33,658 nt of DNA from Pelagibacterales bacterium SAG-MED39 (lineage in GTDB: Bacteria; Pseudomonadota; Alphaproteobacteria; Pelagibacterales; Pelagibacteraceae): NCBI GenBank assembly GCA_014653625.1, contig JACWEI010000009.1:1-33658 (forward strand). Reading direction: 5' to 3'. A program made the translations under genes and the position numbers. Positions 18,582-27,278 of the stretch are shown in pieces; the first letter of the stretch is position 1, and each line of letters starts with the position of its first letter. The notes under the pieces were generated by a model that worked only from the letters and a program-made list of their open reading frames with translations, did not search any database and was not told the DNA's origin.

Positions 18582-19205
18582 TTATTTAGTTTTCCTTTTA
18601 TAATTTTTAAATTCTGTTTGAATGCTTCGTGTTAATGCTAAAGATTTTTTTTTTACATTCTTTGTAATCACGGAACCTGCTCCAATTACACTATTGCTGT
18701 TTAATGTTACGGGTGCAATTAATGAGGAGTTTGAACCAATAAAAACATTATCTTTAATCTTAGTCTTATTTTTTTTAACCCCATCATAGTTGCAAGTAAT
18801 GGTCCCAGCACCTATATTAACATTTTTACCGATTTCACTATCTCCTATGTAAGTTAAGTGGTTAACTTTAGATTTTTTTCCAATTGTGCTTTTTTTAATT
18901 TCTACAAAATTTCCAATTTTAGATCCTTCTTTTAGTACTGAGTTCGGTCTTATTCTTGCATAAGGTCCAATTTCTACCTTATTTTCAACTTTACAAAATT
19001 CCAAATGTGAAAAAGATTTTATGATTACTTTATTACCTATTTTTACTTTTGGGCCAAAAACTACATAAGGTTCTATGGTAACATTTTTTCCAATTTTTGT
19101 ATCTTTTGAAAAATAAATTGTCTCAGGTCCAATCATTTTAACACCTGATTTTAAAAATTTATTTCTAAGTCTATCTTGAAGACTTTTTAAATTTAATTGT
19201 TTCAT
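18582..19205 (-). CDS. Stand-alone GlmU C-terminal (glucosamine-1-phosphate acetyltransferase) domain
   Basis: The 207 residues match only the left-handed beta-helix half of GlmU. Hexapeptide repeats run from about residue 25 to 185, with the acetyltransferase site intact: ARIRP (83-87), NHLTYIGD with His116, NIGAGTITCNYDG (130-142) and the AP-x-T turn (164-167). The first 20 residues resemble the linker helix that follows the uridylyltransferase domain in normal 450-residue GlmU, so the protein begins at the domain boundary rather than being a random truncation. The ATG at 19205 is followed directly by conserved sequence, and upstream is a divergent gene, so no N-terminal half is hidden here. 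It is coupled to glmS (2-base gap), keeping the amino-sugar steps together. A separate uridylyltransferase must act elsewhere. Confidence 0.9.
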   Translation of the reverse strand: MKQLNLKSLQDRLRNKFLKSGVKMIGPETIYFSKDTKIGKNVTIEPYVVFGPKVKIGNKVIIKSFSHLEFCKVENKVEIGPYARIRPNSVLKEGSKIGNFVEIKKSTIGKKSKVNHLTYIGDSEIGKNVNIGAGTITCNYDGVKKNKTKIKDNVFIGSNSSLIAPVTLNSNSVIGAGSVITKNVKKKSLALTRSIQTEFKNYKRKTK

Positions 19206-19275
19206 CTATGAAATTCTTTATATTAAGTATATACGTTTCTTAATTCACAAAATATTTCTTAAAAATACTTTTATA

Positions 19276-19959
19276 ATGACTCAAAAATTTACAATTCTCT
19301 TTGATTTAGATGGTACTTTAGTAGACACTGCACCTGATTTAATGCATGCCCATAATCATGTAATGAAAAAATTTGGTTATCCAACAAAATCAACTGATGA
19401 AATTAGAAACTTAGTTGGTCAAGGTGCTGGGGCTATGCTTGGAAGATCTATTTGGGGTCAAGCAAAAAAAGAGTTTAGCAAGGTACAGGATAAAAAAATT
19501 AAAGGAGAAATGGTAAAAGATTTTGTAGATTTTTATGGAAAAAATATTGTGAATGAAAGTACTTTAATAAATGGTGTAAAGGAATTTTTAGTTTGGTGTA
19601 AGAATGAAAATATTTCAATGGGTGTTTGTACAAATAAACAAGAGCATCTGGCTATCGATCTTTTAAAAAAAATTGGTATCAATGATTTTTTTGAATATGT
19701 TGCTGGCCACAATACATTTGAATATTGTAAACCCGATCCTAGGCATCTAACTTCTGTTGTTGAGATATTGGGAGGTGATATTAATAAAACTTTGATGATT
19801 GGTGACAGTGAAACTGATGCTAATGCTGCAAAAAGTGCTGGAATGCCTGTGATATTATTAGAAGATGGATATACTGAAAAAAAAACAACTGAAATATATC
19901 ATAATTACTTAGTTAAGGACTTTATTGGTATTGAAAAAATTGTATTAAAATATCTTTAA
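19276..19959 (+). CDS. gph: HAD phosphatase, phosphoglycolate phosphatase-like
   Basis: The 227-residue HAD enzyme has motif I DLDGTLVDT (residues 10-18; nucleophile Asp10, acid Asp12), motif II CTNKQ near 117, the motif III lysine in CKPDP, and motif IV GDSETDANAA. The helical cap between motifs I and II is the C1 type of phosphoglycolate phosphatases, which remove 2-phosphoglycolate made by oxidation or DNA-end repair. Other small phosphate esters remain possible substrates. It is divergent from the GlmU-like gene across 70 bases. A TATAAT at 19272-19277 overlaps the ATG and is too close to serve as its -10 element. Confidence 0.85.
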   Translation: MTQKFTILFDLDGTLVDTAPDLMHAHNHVMKKFGYPTKSTDEIRNLVGQGAGAMLGRSIWGQAKKEFSKVQDKKIKGEMVKDFVDFYGKNIVNESTLINGVKEFLVWCKNENISMGVCTNKQEHLAIDLLKKIGINDFFEYVAGHNTFEYCKPDPRHLTSVVEILGGDINKTLMIGDSETDANAAKSAGMPVILLEDGYTEKKTTEIYHNYLVKDFIGIEKIVLKYL

Positions 19960-20003
19960 GATTGATTATTTTTTTTTAACTATTAAAAACAATTTCGTAA
20001 ATT

Positions 20004-20008
20004 AGGAG
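20004..20008 (+). promoter_or_regulatory. Strong Shine-Dalgarno AGGAG fixing the prpD TTG start
   Basis: AGGAG ends 5 bases before the TTG at 20014, an ideal spacing. Few genes in this window have such a site, so it supports the unusual start codon. Confidence 0.75.
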
Positions 20009-20013
20009 TTATT

Positions 20014-21516
20014 TTGATAGTACATAAAGTTAAAGTTTTCCCATCTAAAATTCACCTACCCAAAAAAAAACAGCTAGCTTGGAAGATCGCAGAAATAGCA
20101 AGTGATAATGCAAAGTTAAGTAAAGAAGCAATTGATATGGTTATTAATAGAATTATTGATAATGCTTCAGTTGCTATTGCATCACTTAATAGACGACCTG
20201 TAATTTCTTCTAGAGAGATGGCTTTAAAACATTATAAAAAAAATGGGGCTACTTTATTTGGTGTTAATAAAAAATTAAGATTTGATTGTGAATGGGCTGC
20301 TTGGTCTAATGGAACAGCAGTAAGGGAACTTGATTTTCATGATACTTTTTTAGCTGCAGACTATAGTCACCCAGGTGATAATATACCTCCTCTAATAAGT
20401 GTTGCTCAACAAAATAAAAAAAGTGGTTTAGATCTTTTAAGAGGAATTATAACTGCCTATGAAGTCCAAGTAAATTTAGTTAAAGGAATTTGTTTACACA
20501 AACATAAAGTAGATCATATAGCTCACTTAGGACCTAGCGTAGCTGCAGGGCTTGGTGCAATGTTAAAATTAAAAACTGAAACAATTTATCAAGCTGTTCA
20601 ACAAGCATTACACACAACTATTTCTACAAGACAATCTAGAAAAGGTGAGATTTCAAGTTGGAAAGCATATGCTCCCGCACATGCAGGAAAGCTAGCAATA
20701 GAAGCTGTTGATCGGGTAATGCGTGGTGAAGGTGCACCAAGTCCAATTTATGAAGGTGAGGATAGTGTCATCGCAAGAATTTTAGATGGAAAAAAAGCAA
20801 AATACAATGTTCCTCTCCCAAAAAAAGGTGAAATAAAAAAAGCTATACTAGAAACTTATACGAAAGAATATTCTGCTGAATATCAATCCCAGGCTTTGAT
20901 TGATTTAGCAAAAAAACTTAGAAAGAAAGTGTCTAATTTAAATCAGATTAAAAAAATTGATATTTATACAAGTCATCACACTCACTATGTAATAGGTACT
21001 GGTGCTAACGATCCTCAAAAAATGGATCCTAATGCAAGCAGAGAAACTTTAGATCACTCTATAATGTATATATTTGCAGTTGCTTTAGAAGATGGGAGTT
21101 GGCATCATGTTAAATCATACGCAAAAGTAAGGGCAAGAAGAAAGAGTACAATTAAAATTTGGAGATCAATTAAAACACATGAAGATAAAAAATGGACTAG
21201 AAAATATCATGACCCAAACCCAAAAAAGAAATCATTTGGTGCTAAAGTTATAATAACACTTAAAAATGGTAAAAGAATTATGGAACAACAAGATAGAGCC
21301 GATGCTCATCCTTATGGATCAAGACCATTTAAAAGAAAAAATTATATAAACAAATTTTTGACTTTAACTGAAAATATTTTAGATAAAAAAGAGAGTGATA
21401 GGTTTTTGAAAACAGTACAAAGTTTAAAGAAATTAAAACCCGGCCAACTGGATAGATTAAATATTGAGGTAAGAAAAAGTAAACTTAAAAGAAATTTAAG
21501 CAAAGGAATATTCTAA
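20014..21516 (+). CDS. prpD: 2-methylcitrate dehydratase (MmgE/PrpD family)
   Basis: Dehydrates 2-methylcitrate in the methylcitrate cycle that turns propionyl-CoA and oxaloacetate into pyruvate and succinate. The 500-residue protein shows PrpD family blocks: [11 protein letters not shown] near residue 107, [10 protein letters not shown] near 119, [11 protein letters not shown] near 173, [20 protein letters not shown] cut around residues 208-227, and YSAEYQSQ. It starts with TTG after a strong AGGAG; no ATG lies close upstream. The neighbours prpB and prpC follow with one-base overlaps, confirming the pathway. No PrpR-type regulator or propionyl-CoA synthetase is nearby. Confidence 0.92.
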   Translation: MIVHKVKVFPSKIHLPKKKQLAWKIAEIASDNAKLSKEAIDMVINRIIDNASVAIASLNRRPVISSREMALKHYKKNGATLFGVNKKLRFDCEWAAWSNGTAVRELDFHDTFLAADYSHPGDNIPPLISVAQQNKKSGLDLLRGIITAYEVQVNLVKGICLHKHKVDHIAHLGPSVAAGLGAMLKLKTETIYQAVQQALHTTISTRQSRKGEISSWKAYAPAHAGKLAIEAVDRVMRGEGAPSPIYEGEDSVIARILDGKKAKYNVPLPKKGEIKKAILETYTKEYSAEYQSQALIDLAKKLRKKVSNLNQIKKIDIYTSHHTHYVIGTGANDPQKMDPNASRETLDHSIMYIFAVALEDGSWHHVKSYAKVRARRKSTIKIWRSIKTHEDKKWTRKYHDPNPKKKSFGAKVIITLKNGKRIMEQQDRADAHPYGSRPFKRKNYINKFLTLTENILDKKESDRFLKTVQSLKKLKPGQLDRLNIEVRKSKLKRNLSKGIF

Positions 21517-22412
21517 TGCATTTTGTTGAGAAAGAACCTGTTCAAAAAAGAGTAGACTTAACAGAAAAATTAAAATCAAATAAAATTTTAAGAGTTCCAG
21601 GTGCCTATAATCCATTAACTGCCAAACTAATCGAAGAAATTGGTTATGATGCTGTTTATGTCTCAGGCGGAGTAATGGCTAACGATCTCGGTTTTCCCGA
21701 TATTGGTTTAACAACTCTTCAGGATGTAAGTACAAGATCTTATTTGATTTCAAGAGTAACTAATCTTCCAACAATAGTAGATATCGATACAGGTTTTAAA
21801 TCTTGCAAAGAAACAATAGAAACTTTTGAAGAATTTGGAATTTCAGCTGTACATCTTGAAGATCAAATTGAAAGAAAAAGATGTGGACATTTAGATAATA
21901 AAGAATTGATTACAACTGAGGCAATGGTAAAAAAAATTAAAGAATGTGTATCAGCTAGAAAAGATAAAAATTTTAAAATTATTGCTAGATCAGATGCTAA
22001 AAGTGTAGAAGGAATTGATAAAATGATTAAGAGATGTAAAGCTTATATAGATGCAGGAGCAGAAATAGTTTTTCCAGAGGCTCTTAATGATGAGAAAGAT
22101 TTTGAAAAAGTAAGAAAAGAACTTTCATGCTATTTGTTAGCGAATATGACTGAATTTGGTAAATCCAAACTATTTAACTATAAGGAGTTGGAAAATTTAG
22201 GATATAATATAATAATTTATCCAGTTACAACTCAAAGATTAGCAATGAAAAATGTTGAGGATGGATTAAGAGACATTTATGTAAATGGACATCAAAACAA
22301 TATAATTGATAAAATGCAGACTAGAAAACGATTATATGAGCTTGTTGATTACGAAAAATATAATAGTTTAGACGAAAAAATTTACAATTTTAGTACGGAA
22401 GGTCATGAATAA
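21516..22412 (+). CDS. prpB: 2-methylisocitrate lyase
   Basis: Cleaves 2-methylisocitrate to pyruvate and succinate. The 298-residue TIM-barrel enzyme of the isocitrate lyase/PEP mutase superfamily has VDIDTGF (88-94), the metal-binding HLEDQ (114-118), and the mobile catalytic loop KRCGH (121-125) with its cysteine. The short length and the prpD/prpC context make methylisocitrate lyase more likely than isocitrate lyase or PEP mutase. It shares one base with each neighbour. Confidence 0.94.
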   Translation: MHFVEKEPVQKRVDLTEKLKSNKILRVPGAYNPLTAKLIEEIGYDAVYVSGGVMANDLGFPDIGLTTLQDVSTRSYLISRVTNLPTIVDIDTGFKSCKETIETFEEFGISAVHLEDQIERKRCGHLDNKELITTEAMVKKIKECVSARKDKNFKIIARSDAKSVEGIDKMIKRCKAYIDAGAEIVFPEALNDEKDFEKVRKELSCYLLANMTEFGKSKLFNYKELENLGYNIIIYPVTTQRLAMKNVEDGLRDIYVNGHQNNIIDKMQTRKRLYELVDYEKYNSLDEKIYNFSTEGHE

Positions 22413-23536
22413 TGAGTGAAGATATAAAGAAGGGCTTACTTGGAATAGTTGTTGATGAAACAGAAGTTTCAAAAGTTATGCCAGAAATCAACTCTCTTAC
22501 TTATAGAGGTTATGCTGCTCAGGATTTGTGTGAATACTGTAAATTTGAGGAGGTTGCTTACTTAATTTTAAATAAAGATTTACCGAATACCATTCAACTT
22601 AAAAAATTTGAAAAAGAAGAAAGAGGTAATAGAAACCTATCCAAAGAACTTTACTCAGCTATTAAGCAAATGCCAAAAAAATCTCATCCTATGGATGTTG
22701 CAAGAACAGCCGTAAGTATTATGGGATTGGAGGATAAAGAAACAATTGACTCATCTCCAGAGGCTAACATGAGAAAAACGATAAGAATTTTAGCAAAAAC
22801 ACCTACTGCTTTAGCAGCATTTTATAGACTTCGAAAAGGTAAAAAAATAATTAAGCCTAAAAACAAATTAAATATGGCAGAAAATTTTTTTTATATGTGT
22901 TTTGGAAAAGTACCACAAAAAGAAATCGTTAAAGCTTTTGATGTATCATTAATTCTATATGCAGAACATAGTTTTAATGTCTCTACATTCACTGCGAGAA
23001 CTATAACTAGTAGTTTATCTGATATTCATGGAGCTATCACTGGAGCGATCGCAAGTTTAAAAGGTCCATTACATGGTGGTGCTAACGAGGAAGTAATGCA
23101 TATGATGAATAAAATTAAGAAACCTGAAAATGCATTAAAATGGATAAATAATGCACTAGACAATAAAGATGTTGTGATGGGTTTTGGTCACAGAGTTTAT
23201 AAAAGTGGAGACTCTAGAGTACCCACTATGAGAAAATATTTTGGAAAAGTAGCTAAGATCAAAAAAGATAAAAAATTTGAAAAAATATATGACATTGTAG
23301 AAAAAGTAATGATTGAGAAAAAAAATATTTATCCAAATGTAGACTACCCTACTGGTCCTACTTATCATTTAATGGGTTTTGACACAGATTTTTTTACACC
23401 AATTTTTGTAATTTCAAGAATTACTGGATGGTCTGCTCATATATTTGAGCAACACGCAGCTAATAAATTAATTAGACCTCTTGCAAGTTACAAAGGTAGT
23501 CAACACAGAAAAGTTATTCCTATTAATCAGAGATAA
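22412..23536 (+). CDS. prpC: 2-methylcitrate synthase (citrate synthase family)
   Basis: Condenses propionyl-CoA with oxaloacetate. The 374 residues are the short citrate synthase type, with HSFNVSTFTAR near 185, GPLHGGANEEVM near 224 and GFGHRVYKSGDSR near 253 carrying the active-site histidines, and a late DVDYPTG-like block (NVDYPTGPTYH). Context next to prpB and prpD supports methylcitrate rather than citrate synthase, though family members often use both acyl-CoAs. The stop is one base away from the convergent methyltransferase stop. Confidence 0.93.
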   Translation: MSEDIKKGLLGIVVDETEVSKVMPEINSLTYRGYAAQDLCEYCKFEEVAYLILNKDLPNTIQLKKFEKEERGNRNLSKELYSAIKQMPKKSHPMDVARTAVSIMGLEDKETIDSSPEANMRKTIRILAKTPTALAAFYRLRKGKKIIKPKNKLNMAENFFYMCFGKVPQKEIVKAFDVSLILYAEHSFNVSTFTARTITSSLSDIHGAITGAIASLKGPLHGGANEEVMHMMNKIKKPENALKWINNALDNKDVVMGFGHRVYKSGDSRVPTMRKYFGKVAKIKKDKKFEKIYDIVEKVMIEKKNIYPNVDYPTGPTYHLMGFDTDFFTPIFVISRITGWSAHIFEQHAANKLIRPLASYKGSQHRKVIPINQR

Positions 23537-23537
23537 T

Positions 23538-24167
23538 TTAAGATTTTTCAATTTTAGCAAACCTAGAACCATGCAGTTTTTCACATTTGAAACTATTATT
23601 TTGTACATATTCATCAATTGCTTTTTTTACACCTGGAGCATAAGATAAATTATAATCATCACATAAAACTGTACCTCCGTTATTAATTACTTCCATACAA
23701 AGATTTAAATCATTTTTGACTGTTTCGTAATCGTGGCCACCATCTAAAAAAACATAATCTATTTTGGACATTTCCATTTTTCTTAGAATTTGATTGGAGT
23801 TTCCTTTTATTAGATGAATATTTTTTTCGAATTTTTTAAGTAACTCCTCTACTGCCTCTAAACTATAAGGGTCCTGTCTTTTTATATATTTAAAATAAAT
23901 TTTTTTAAATGGATTCGAAAAATTTACGTTAGGAATGATTTCTGATTTATTCTGGTCACTTTTTTCAAATAAATCTAAACCTATATATTTAAATTCACCT
24001 TTATGAATGTTATTAAGAACTTCGCAAACATTTCTTGCAGTAACTCCATGAAAAACACCTACTTCTAAAAAACATCTAGGTTTTTTTTTCTTAATTTCAT
24101 TTAAAAAGAAGTCTCCATCCCCTTTTTGTTTAAGGCTAGTTTTTCTAAAATATTTTTTATATTTCAA
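23538..24167 (-). CDS. Class I SAM methyltransferase (Methyltransf_24-like)
   Basis: The 209-residue protein carries motif I FLEVGVFHGVTA (33-44), an acidic strand end YIGLDLFEK, and YVFLDGGHDYETVKNDL (about 137-153) followed by GGTVLCDDY, the pattern of the metal-dependent Methyltransf_24/CmcI-like family. The substrate is unknown. It starts with TTG 5 bases after the nrdB stop and no closer ATG exists, so the start is tentative. It is probably read through from nrdAB, but nothing links it to nucleotide reduction. Confidence 0.75.
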   Translation of the reverse strand: MKYKKYFRKTSLKQKGDGDFFLNEIKKKKPRCFLEVGVFHGVTARNVCEVLNNIHKGEFKYIGLDLFEKSDQNKSEIIPNVNFSNPFKKIYFKYIKRQDPYSLEAVEELLKKFEKNIHLIKGNSNQILRKMEMSKIDYVFLDGGHDYETVKNDLNLCMEVINNGGTVLCDDYNLSYAPGVKKAIDEYVQNNSFKCEKLHGSRFAKIEKS

Positions 24168-24172
24168 CTGAA

Positions 24173-25189
24173 TTAACTAAATGCTTCAACCCATGTACCT
24201 TGAGTTGATGCTTTAGAGTATTCTGTTGCTCGACCTTCAAAGAAGTTCATATGCTCAACTGCATTCAACATAGTATCTAGCCATCCAAGAGGATTTTTTT
24301 GCACATCATAAATTGGTTCTAAACCAAGTTGATCTAATCTTCTATTAGCAATAAATCTAATATAATCTTTAACTTCTCTTGCTGTTAAACCTTCCATAGG
24401 GCCCATTTCAAAAGCAAGATCAATAAAAGCATCTTCATGCTCAATAATAGTCCTACAAGCTTCATAAAGTTCTTTTTTTAATTTAGGAGTCCATATTTCA
24501 GGGTTTTCTTTTATGAATTCTTTAAAGATTCTGATCATAGAATTACAATGAAGAGTTTCATCTCTTACTGACCAGGTAACTATTTGTCCCATTCCTTTCA
24601 TTTTATTATGTCTTGGGAAATTTAGGAGGATTGCAAAACTCGCAAATAACTGCAAGCCCTCTGTGAAAGCACTAAACACTGCAACTGTTTTTGCGATATC
24701 TTCTTTTGAATTAACATTAAAGCCCTGCATGTAATCATATTTATCTTTCATTTCTTTATATTTCATGAAAGCCGAATATTCAGACTCAGGCATTCCGATA
24801 GTATCTAATAAGTGAGAATAAGCCGCTACATGAACAGTTTCCATTGAAGCAAATGCTGTCATCATCATCAGTACTTCGGTAGGTTTGAATACAGTAGTGT
24901 AATGTCTTAAATAACAATTACTGACTTCAACATCTGCTTGAGTAAAAAATCTAAAAATTTGAGTTAATAAATTTTTTTCTGACTGTGTTAAATTTTTTTG
25001 CCAATCTCTTACATCATCACCAAGTGGCACTTCTTCTGGCAACCAGTGAATTCTTTGTTGAGTTAACCAAGCATCATAACACCATGGGTATCTGAAAGGC
25101 TTATAAACTGGGTTTTCAACTAATAAGCCCATTTTTTTAGGCTGAATTATTTCTTTTTTTGATGTTTTGATTTTCTCTGCTACTGACAT
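24173..25189 (-). CDS. nrdB: Ribonucleoside-diphosphate reductase class I beta subunit
   Basis: Houses the diiron centre and radical used by NrdA. In the 338-residue ferritin-like protein the ligand pattern is intact: the acidic residue in QADVEVSN (about 84-90), Glu117 and His120 in METVHVAAY, the radical tyrosine Tyr124, and RDETLH near 215. The tyrosine in register with E. coli Tyr122 supports a tyrosyl-radical class I enzyme. I start at the ATG at 25189 because GAGGAG (25203-25198) lies 8 bases upstream; an in-frame GTG at 25198 lies inside that site. The start lies within the last codons of nrdA, so the subunits are translationally coupled. Confidence 0.95.
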   Translation of the reverse strand: MSVAEKIKTSKKEIIQPKKMGLLVENPVYKPFRYPWCYDAWLTQQRIHWLPEEVPLGDDVRDWQKNLTQSEKNLLTQIFRFFTQADVEVSNCYLRHYTTVFKPTEVLMMMTAFASMETVHVAAYSHLLDTIGMPESEYSAFMKYKEMKDKYDYMQGFNVNSKEDIAKTVAVFSAFTEGLQLFASFAILLNFPRHNKMKGMGQIVTWSVRDETLHCNSMIRIFKEFIKENPEIWTPKLKKELYEACRTIIEHEDAFIDLAFEMGPMEGLTAREVKDYIRFIANRRLDQLGLEPIYDVQKNPLGWLDTMLNAVEHMNFFEGRATEYSKASTQGTWVEAFS

Positions 25190-27120
25190 GATAGACACTC
25201 CTCGTATTCTGGTTCTTCATTAGTTTGGTTGTTTTTTGACTTGTACACATTAGCTGTCACATCAGTTGATTTTGCATCATTGATATTTTCAGCTCTTTGA
25301 ATTGATTTTGATCTGCAATAATAAAGGCTTTTAAGACCTTTTTTCCAAGCATCAAAATGAATTTTATGTAATTCTTTCTTATGAACATCGGCAGGCAAAA
25401 ATAAATTGACTGATTGTGCTTGTGAAATGAAAGGTGTTCGATCTCCACTCAATTCGATAATCCATTTTTGATTTAATTCAAAAGCAGTTTTAAAAACATC
25501 TTTTTCTAAATCAGTTAGAAAGTCTAGATGTGAAACAGACCCTTGGTTAGTTGTGATTGTAGACCAAGTTTCATCATCATTTTTACCGTGACTATCTAAA
25601 ATTTCCTCTAAATATCTATTTCTAACATTAAAAGATCCCGATAATGTTTTGTGTGTGTAGCTATTAGCTGCTATTGGTTCTACACCAGGTGAAGCACCAC
25701 CACAAATAATTGAAATTGATGCAGTTGGAGCGATTGCAGTTTTGTTTGAAAATCTTTCTTTGTAACCATATTCTTCAGCATCTGGACAAGCTCCTCTTTC
25801 ATCGGCTAACTCTTTTGAAGCTTTGTTGACTTGTTCATCAATTTGTTTAAATATTTTTTTATTCCAAGATTTAGCCATCACTGACTCAAGTGGGATTCTA
25901 TTTCGCTGTAAAAAAGAATGGAAACCCATTACTCCTAATCCAACACTTCTTTCTCTTTCGGCTGAATATTTTGCATCCTTAAATTGATCTGGAGCTTTAT
26001 TAATAAAATCAGATAAAACATTATCTAAAAATCTCATAACATCTCCAATCATTTCTGGATTATCCTTCCATTCATCATATTTTTCTAAATTTAACGAAGA
26101 TAAACAACAAACTGCAGTTCTATCCTTTCCATCCTTATCAATGCCTGTAGGTAGAGTTATCTCGCTACAAAGATTAGAAGTTTTAACTGTTAAATTTGCC
26201 AATTTATGGTGCTGAGGAATTAGTCTATTTACTGTATCAATATAAATTATATAAGGCTCACCAGTTTCGATTCTAGCTGTCAATAATCTTATCCATAAAT
26301 TTCTTGCTGATATGGTTTGTTGCACAGTGCCATCTGCGGGACTTTTTAATCCCCACTGCTCGTCATTTTCAACAGCTCGCATAAATGCATCTGAAACTAA
26401 AACTCCATGATGTAAGTTTAATGCTTTTCTATTCGGGTCTCCTCCTGTTGGTCTTCTCATTTCAATAAACTCTTCAATTTCTGGATGATCAACTGGAAGA
26501 TAACAAGCAGCCGAACCTCTTCTTAAAGAACCTTGGCTGATTGCCATAGTTAAAGAGTCCATAACTTTTATAAATGGAATTATTCCAGAAGTTTTTCCCA
26601 CTTTACCAATTTTTTCACCAATAGATCTTAAATTACCCCAATAGCTTCCAATGCCGCCGCCTTTAGCTGCTAACCAAACATTCTCACTCCAAAGATCAAG
26701 TATACCTCCTAAGCTATCTGATGCTTCATTTAAAAAACATGAAATTGGTAATCCTCTTTTAGTTCCTCCATTCGATAGAACAGGTGTGGCTGGCATAAAC
26801 CATAAATTACTTATATAGTTGTAAATTCTTTGAGCATGCAAATTATCATCAGCATATGAGCTTGCAACTCTAGCAAACAAGTCTTGAAAAGACTCATTAT
26901 GTCCAAGATATCTATCCTTCAAAGTTGCTTTACCAAAATCAGTTAGGTTTGAATCTTTTGAACGATCAATCTTAATTATAATCCCTTTATCATTTTGAAA
27001 AAGCTCTGTCTCACTGTTTAGTGAAAACAAATCAGGTCTACTATCTTTAGGTGTCTCTTTAACCTCTGGGCTATATTCGGAGACAGCTTTCTTTAGGGCC
27101 TGAGATAGAATTTTATTCAT
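25180..27120 (-). CDS. nrdA: Ribonucleoside-diphosphate reductase class I alpha subunit (no ATP-cone)
   Basis: Reduces ribonucleotides to deoxyribonucleotides. Key residues of the 646-residue protein are visible: Cys128 (PISCFLNE) paired with Cys338 or Cys339 as the active-site disulfide, radical-loop Asn316, Cys318 and Glu320 (NLCSE), and the C-terminal shuttle pair Cys642 and Cys645 (CLSC). The first 58 residues are not an ATP-cone: the typical V-x-K-R-x-G start is missing and catalytic-domain sequence begins near LTDFGKATLKDRYL. So overall on/off control by dATP through that domain is probably absent. The gene is preceded by a near-leaderless promoter with candidate NrdR sites. Confidence 0.95.
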   Translation of the reverse strand: MNKILSQALKKAVSEYSPEVKETPKDSRPDLFSLNSETELFQNDKGIIIKIDRSKDSNLTDFGKATLKDRYLGHNESFQDLFARVASSYADDNLHAQRIYNYISNLWFMPATPVLSNGGTKRGLPISCFLNEASDSLGGILDLWSENVWLAAKGGGIGSYWGNLRSIGEKIGKVGKTSGIIPFIKVMDSLTMAISQGSLRRGSAACYLPVDHPEIEEFIEMRRPTGGDPNRKALNLHHGVLVSDAFMRAVENDEQWGLKSPADGTVQQTISARNLWIRLLTARIETGEPYIIYIDTVNRLIPQHHKLANLTVKTSNLCSEITLPTGIDKDGKDRTAVCCLSSLNLEKYDEWKDNPEMIGDVMRFLDNVLSDFINKAPDQFKDAKYSAERERSVGLGVMGFHSFLQRNRIPLESVMAKSWNKKIFKQIDEQVNKASKELADERGACPDAEEYGYKERFSNKTAIAPTASISIICGGASPGVEPIAANSYTHKTLSGSFNVRNRYLEEILDSHGKNDDETWSTITTNQGSVSHLDFLTDLEKDVFKTAFELNQKWIIELSGDRTPFISQAQSVNLFLPADVHKKELHKIHFDAWKKGLKSLYYCRSKSIQRAENINDAKSTDVTANVYKSKNNQTNEEPEYEECLSCQ

Positions 27121-27128
27121 AATTTAGT

Positions 27129-27157
27129 ATTATATTTTGTTATTTTTACGAAAACAA
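27129..27157 (-). promoter_or_regulatory. nrdA promoter, near-leaderless
   Basis: On the minus strand TTGTTT (27157-27152) is followed after 17 bases by a perfect TATAAT (27134-27129). Transcription should begin about 27122, one or two bases before the ATG at 27120. The -35 box overlaps the nearer of two NrdR-like boxes. Confidence 0.6.
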
Positions 27158-27201
27158 CTATATGTTGTATGCGCTTTAAGTTAATATACTATATAAACAA
27201 C
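27155..27201. promoter_or_regulatory. Probable tandem NrdR boxes
   Basis: Two 16-base sites, 27155-27170 and 27186-27201, share the core ACTATAT (27157-27163 and 27188-27194) exactly 31 bases apart, the three-helical-turn spacing typical of NrdR box pairs. By my alignment the first matches about 12 of 16 positions of the consensus ACAC-W-ATAT-A-T-W-GTGT and includes the near-palindrome ACAACTATATGTTGT (27154-27168). The second matches only its left half well. The pair covers and lies just upstream of the nrdA -35 region, which suits repression. An nrdR gene is not in this window. Confidence 0.5.
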
Positions 27202-27278
27202 AAATCAATAGAACATTTATAGAACATAATAAAAAAAAATCAATAAAAAAAACAAAAAAAAGGTAAGTAATTAACAAA

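Noticed and set aside
27202..27278. Riboswitch or small RNA in the A-rich leader of the phosphohexomutase gene
   Set aside because: The stretch is nearly pure A/T with no stable stem or known aptamer pattern.
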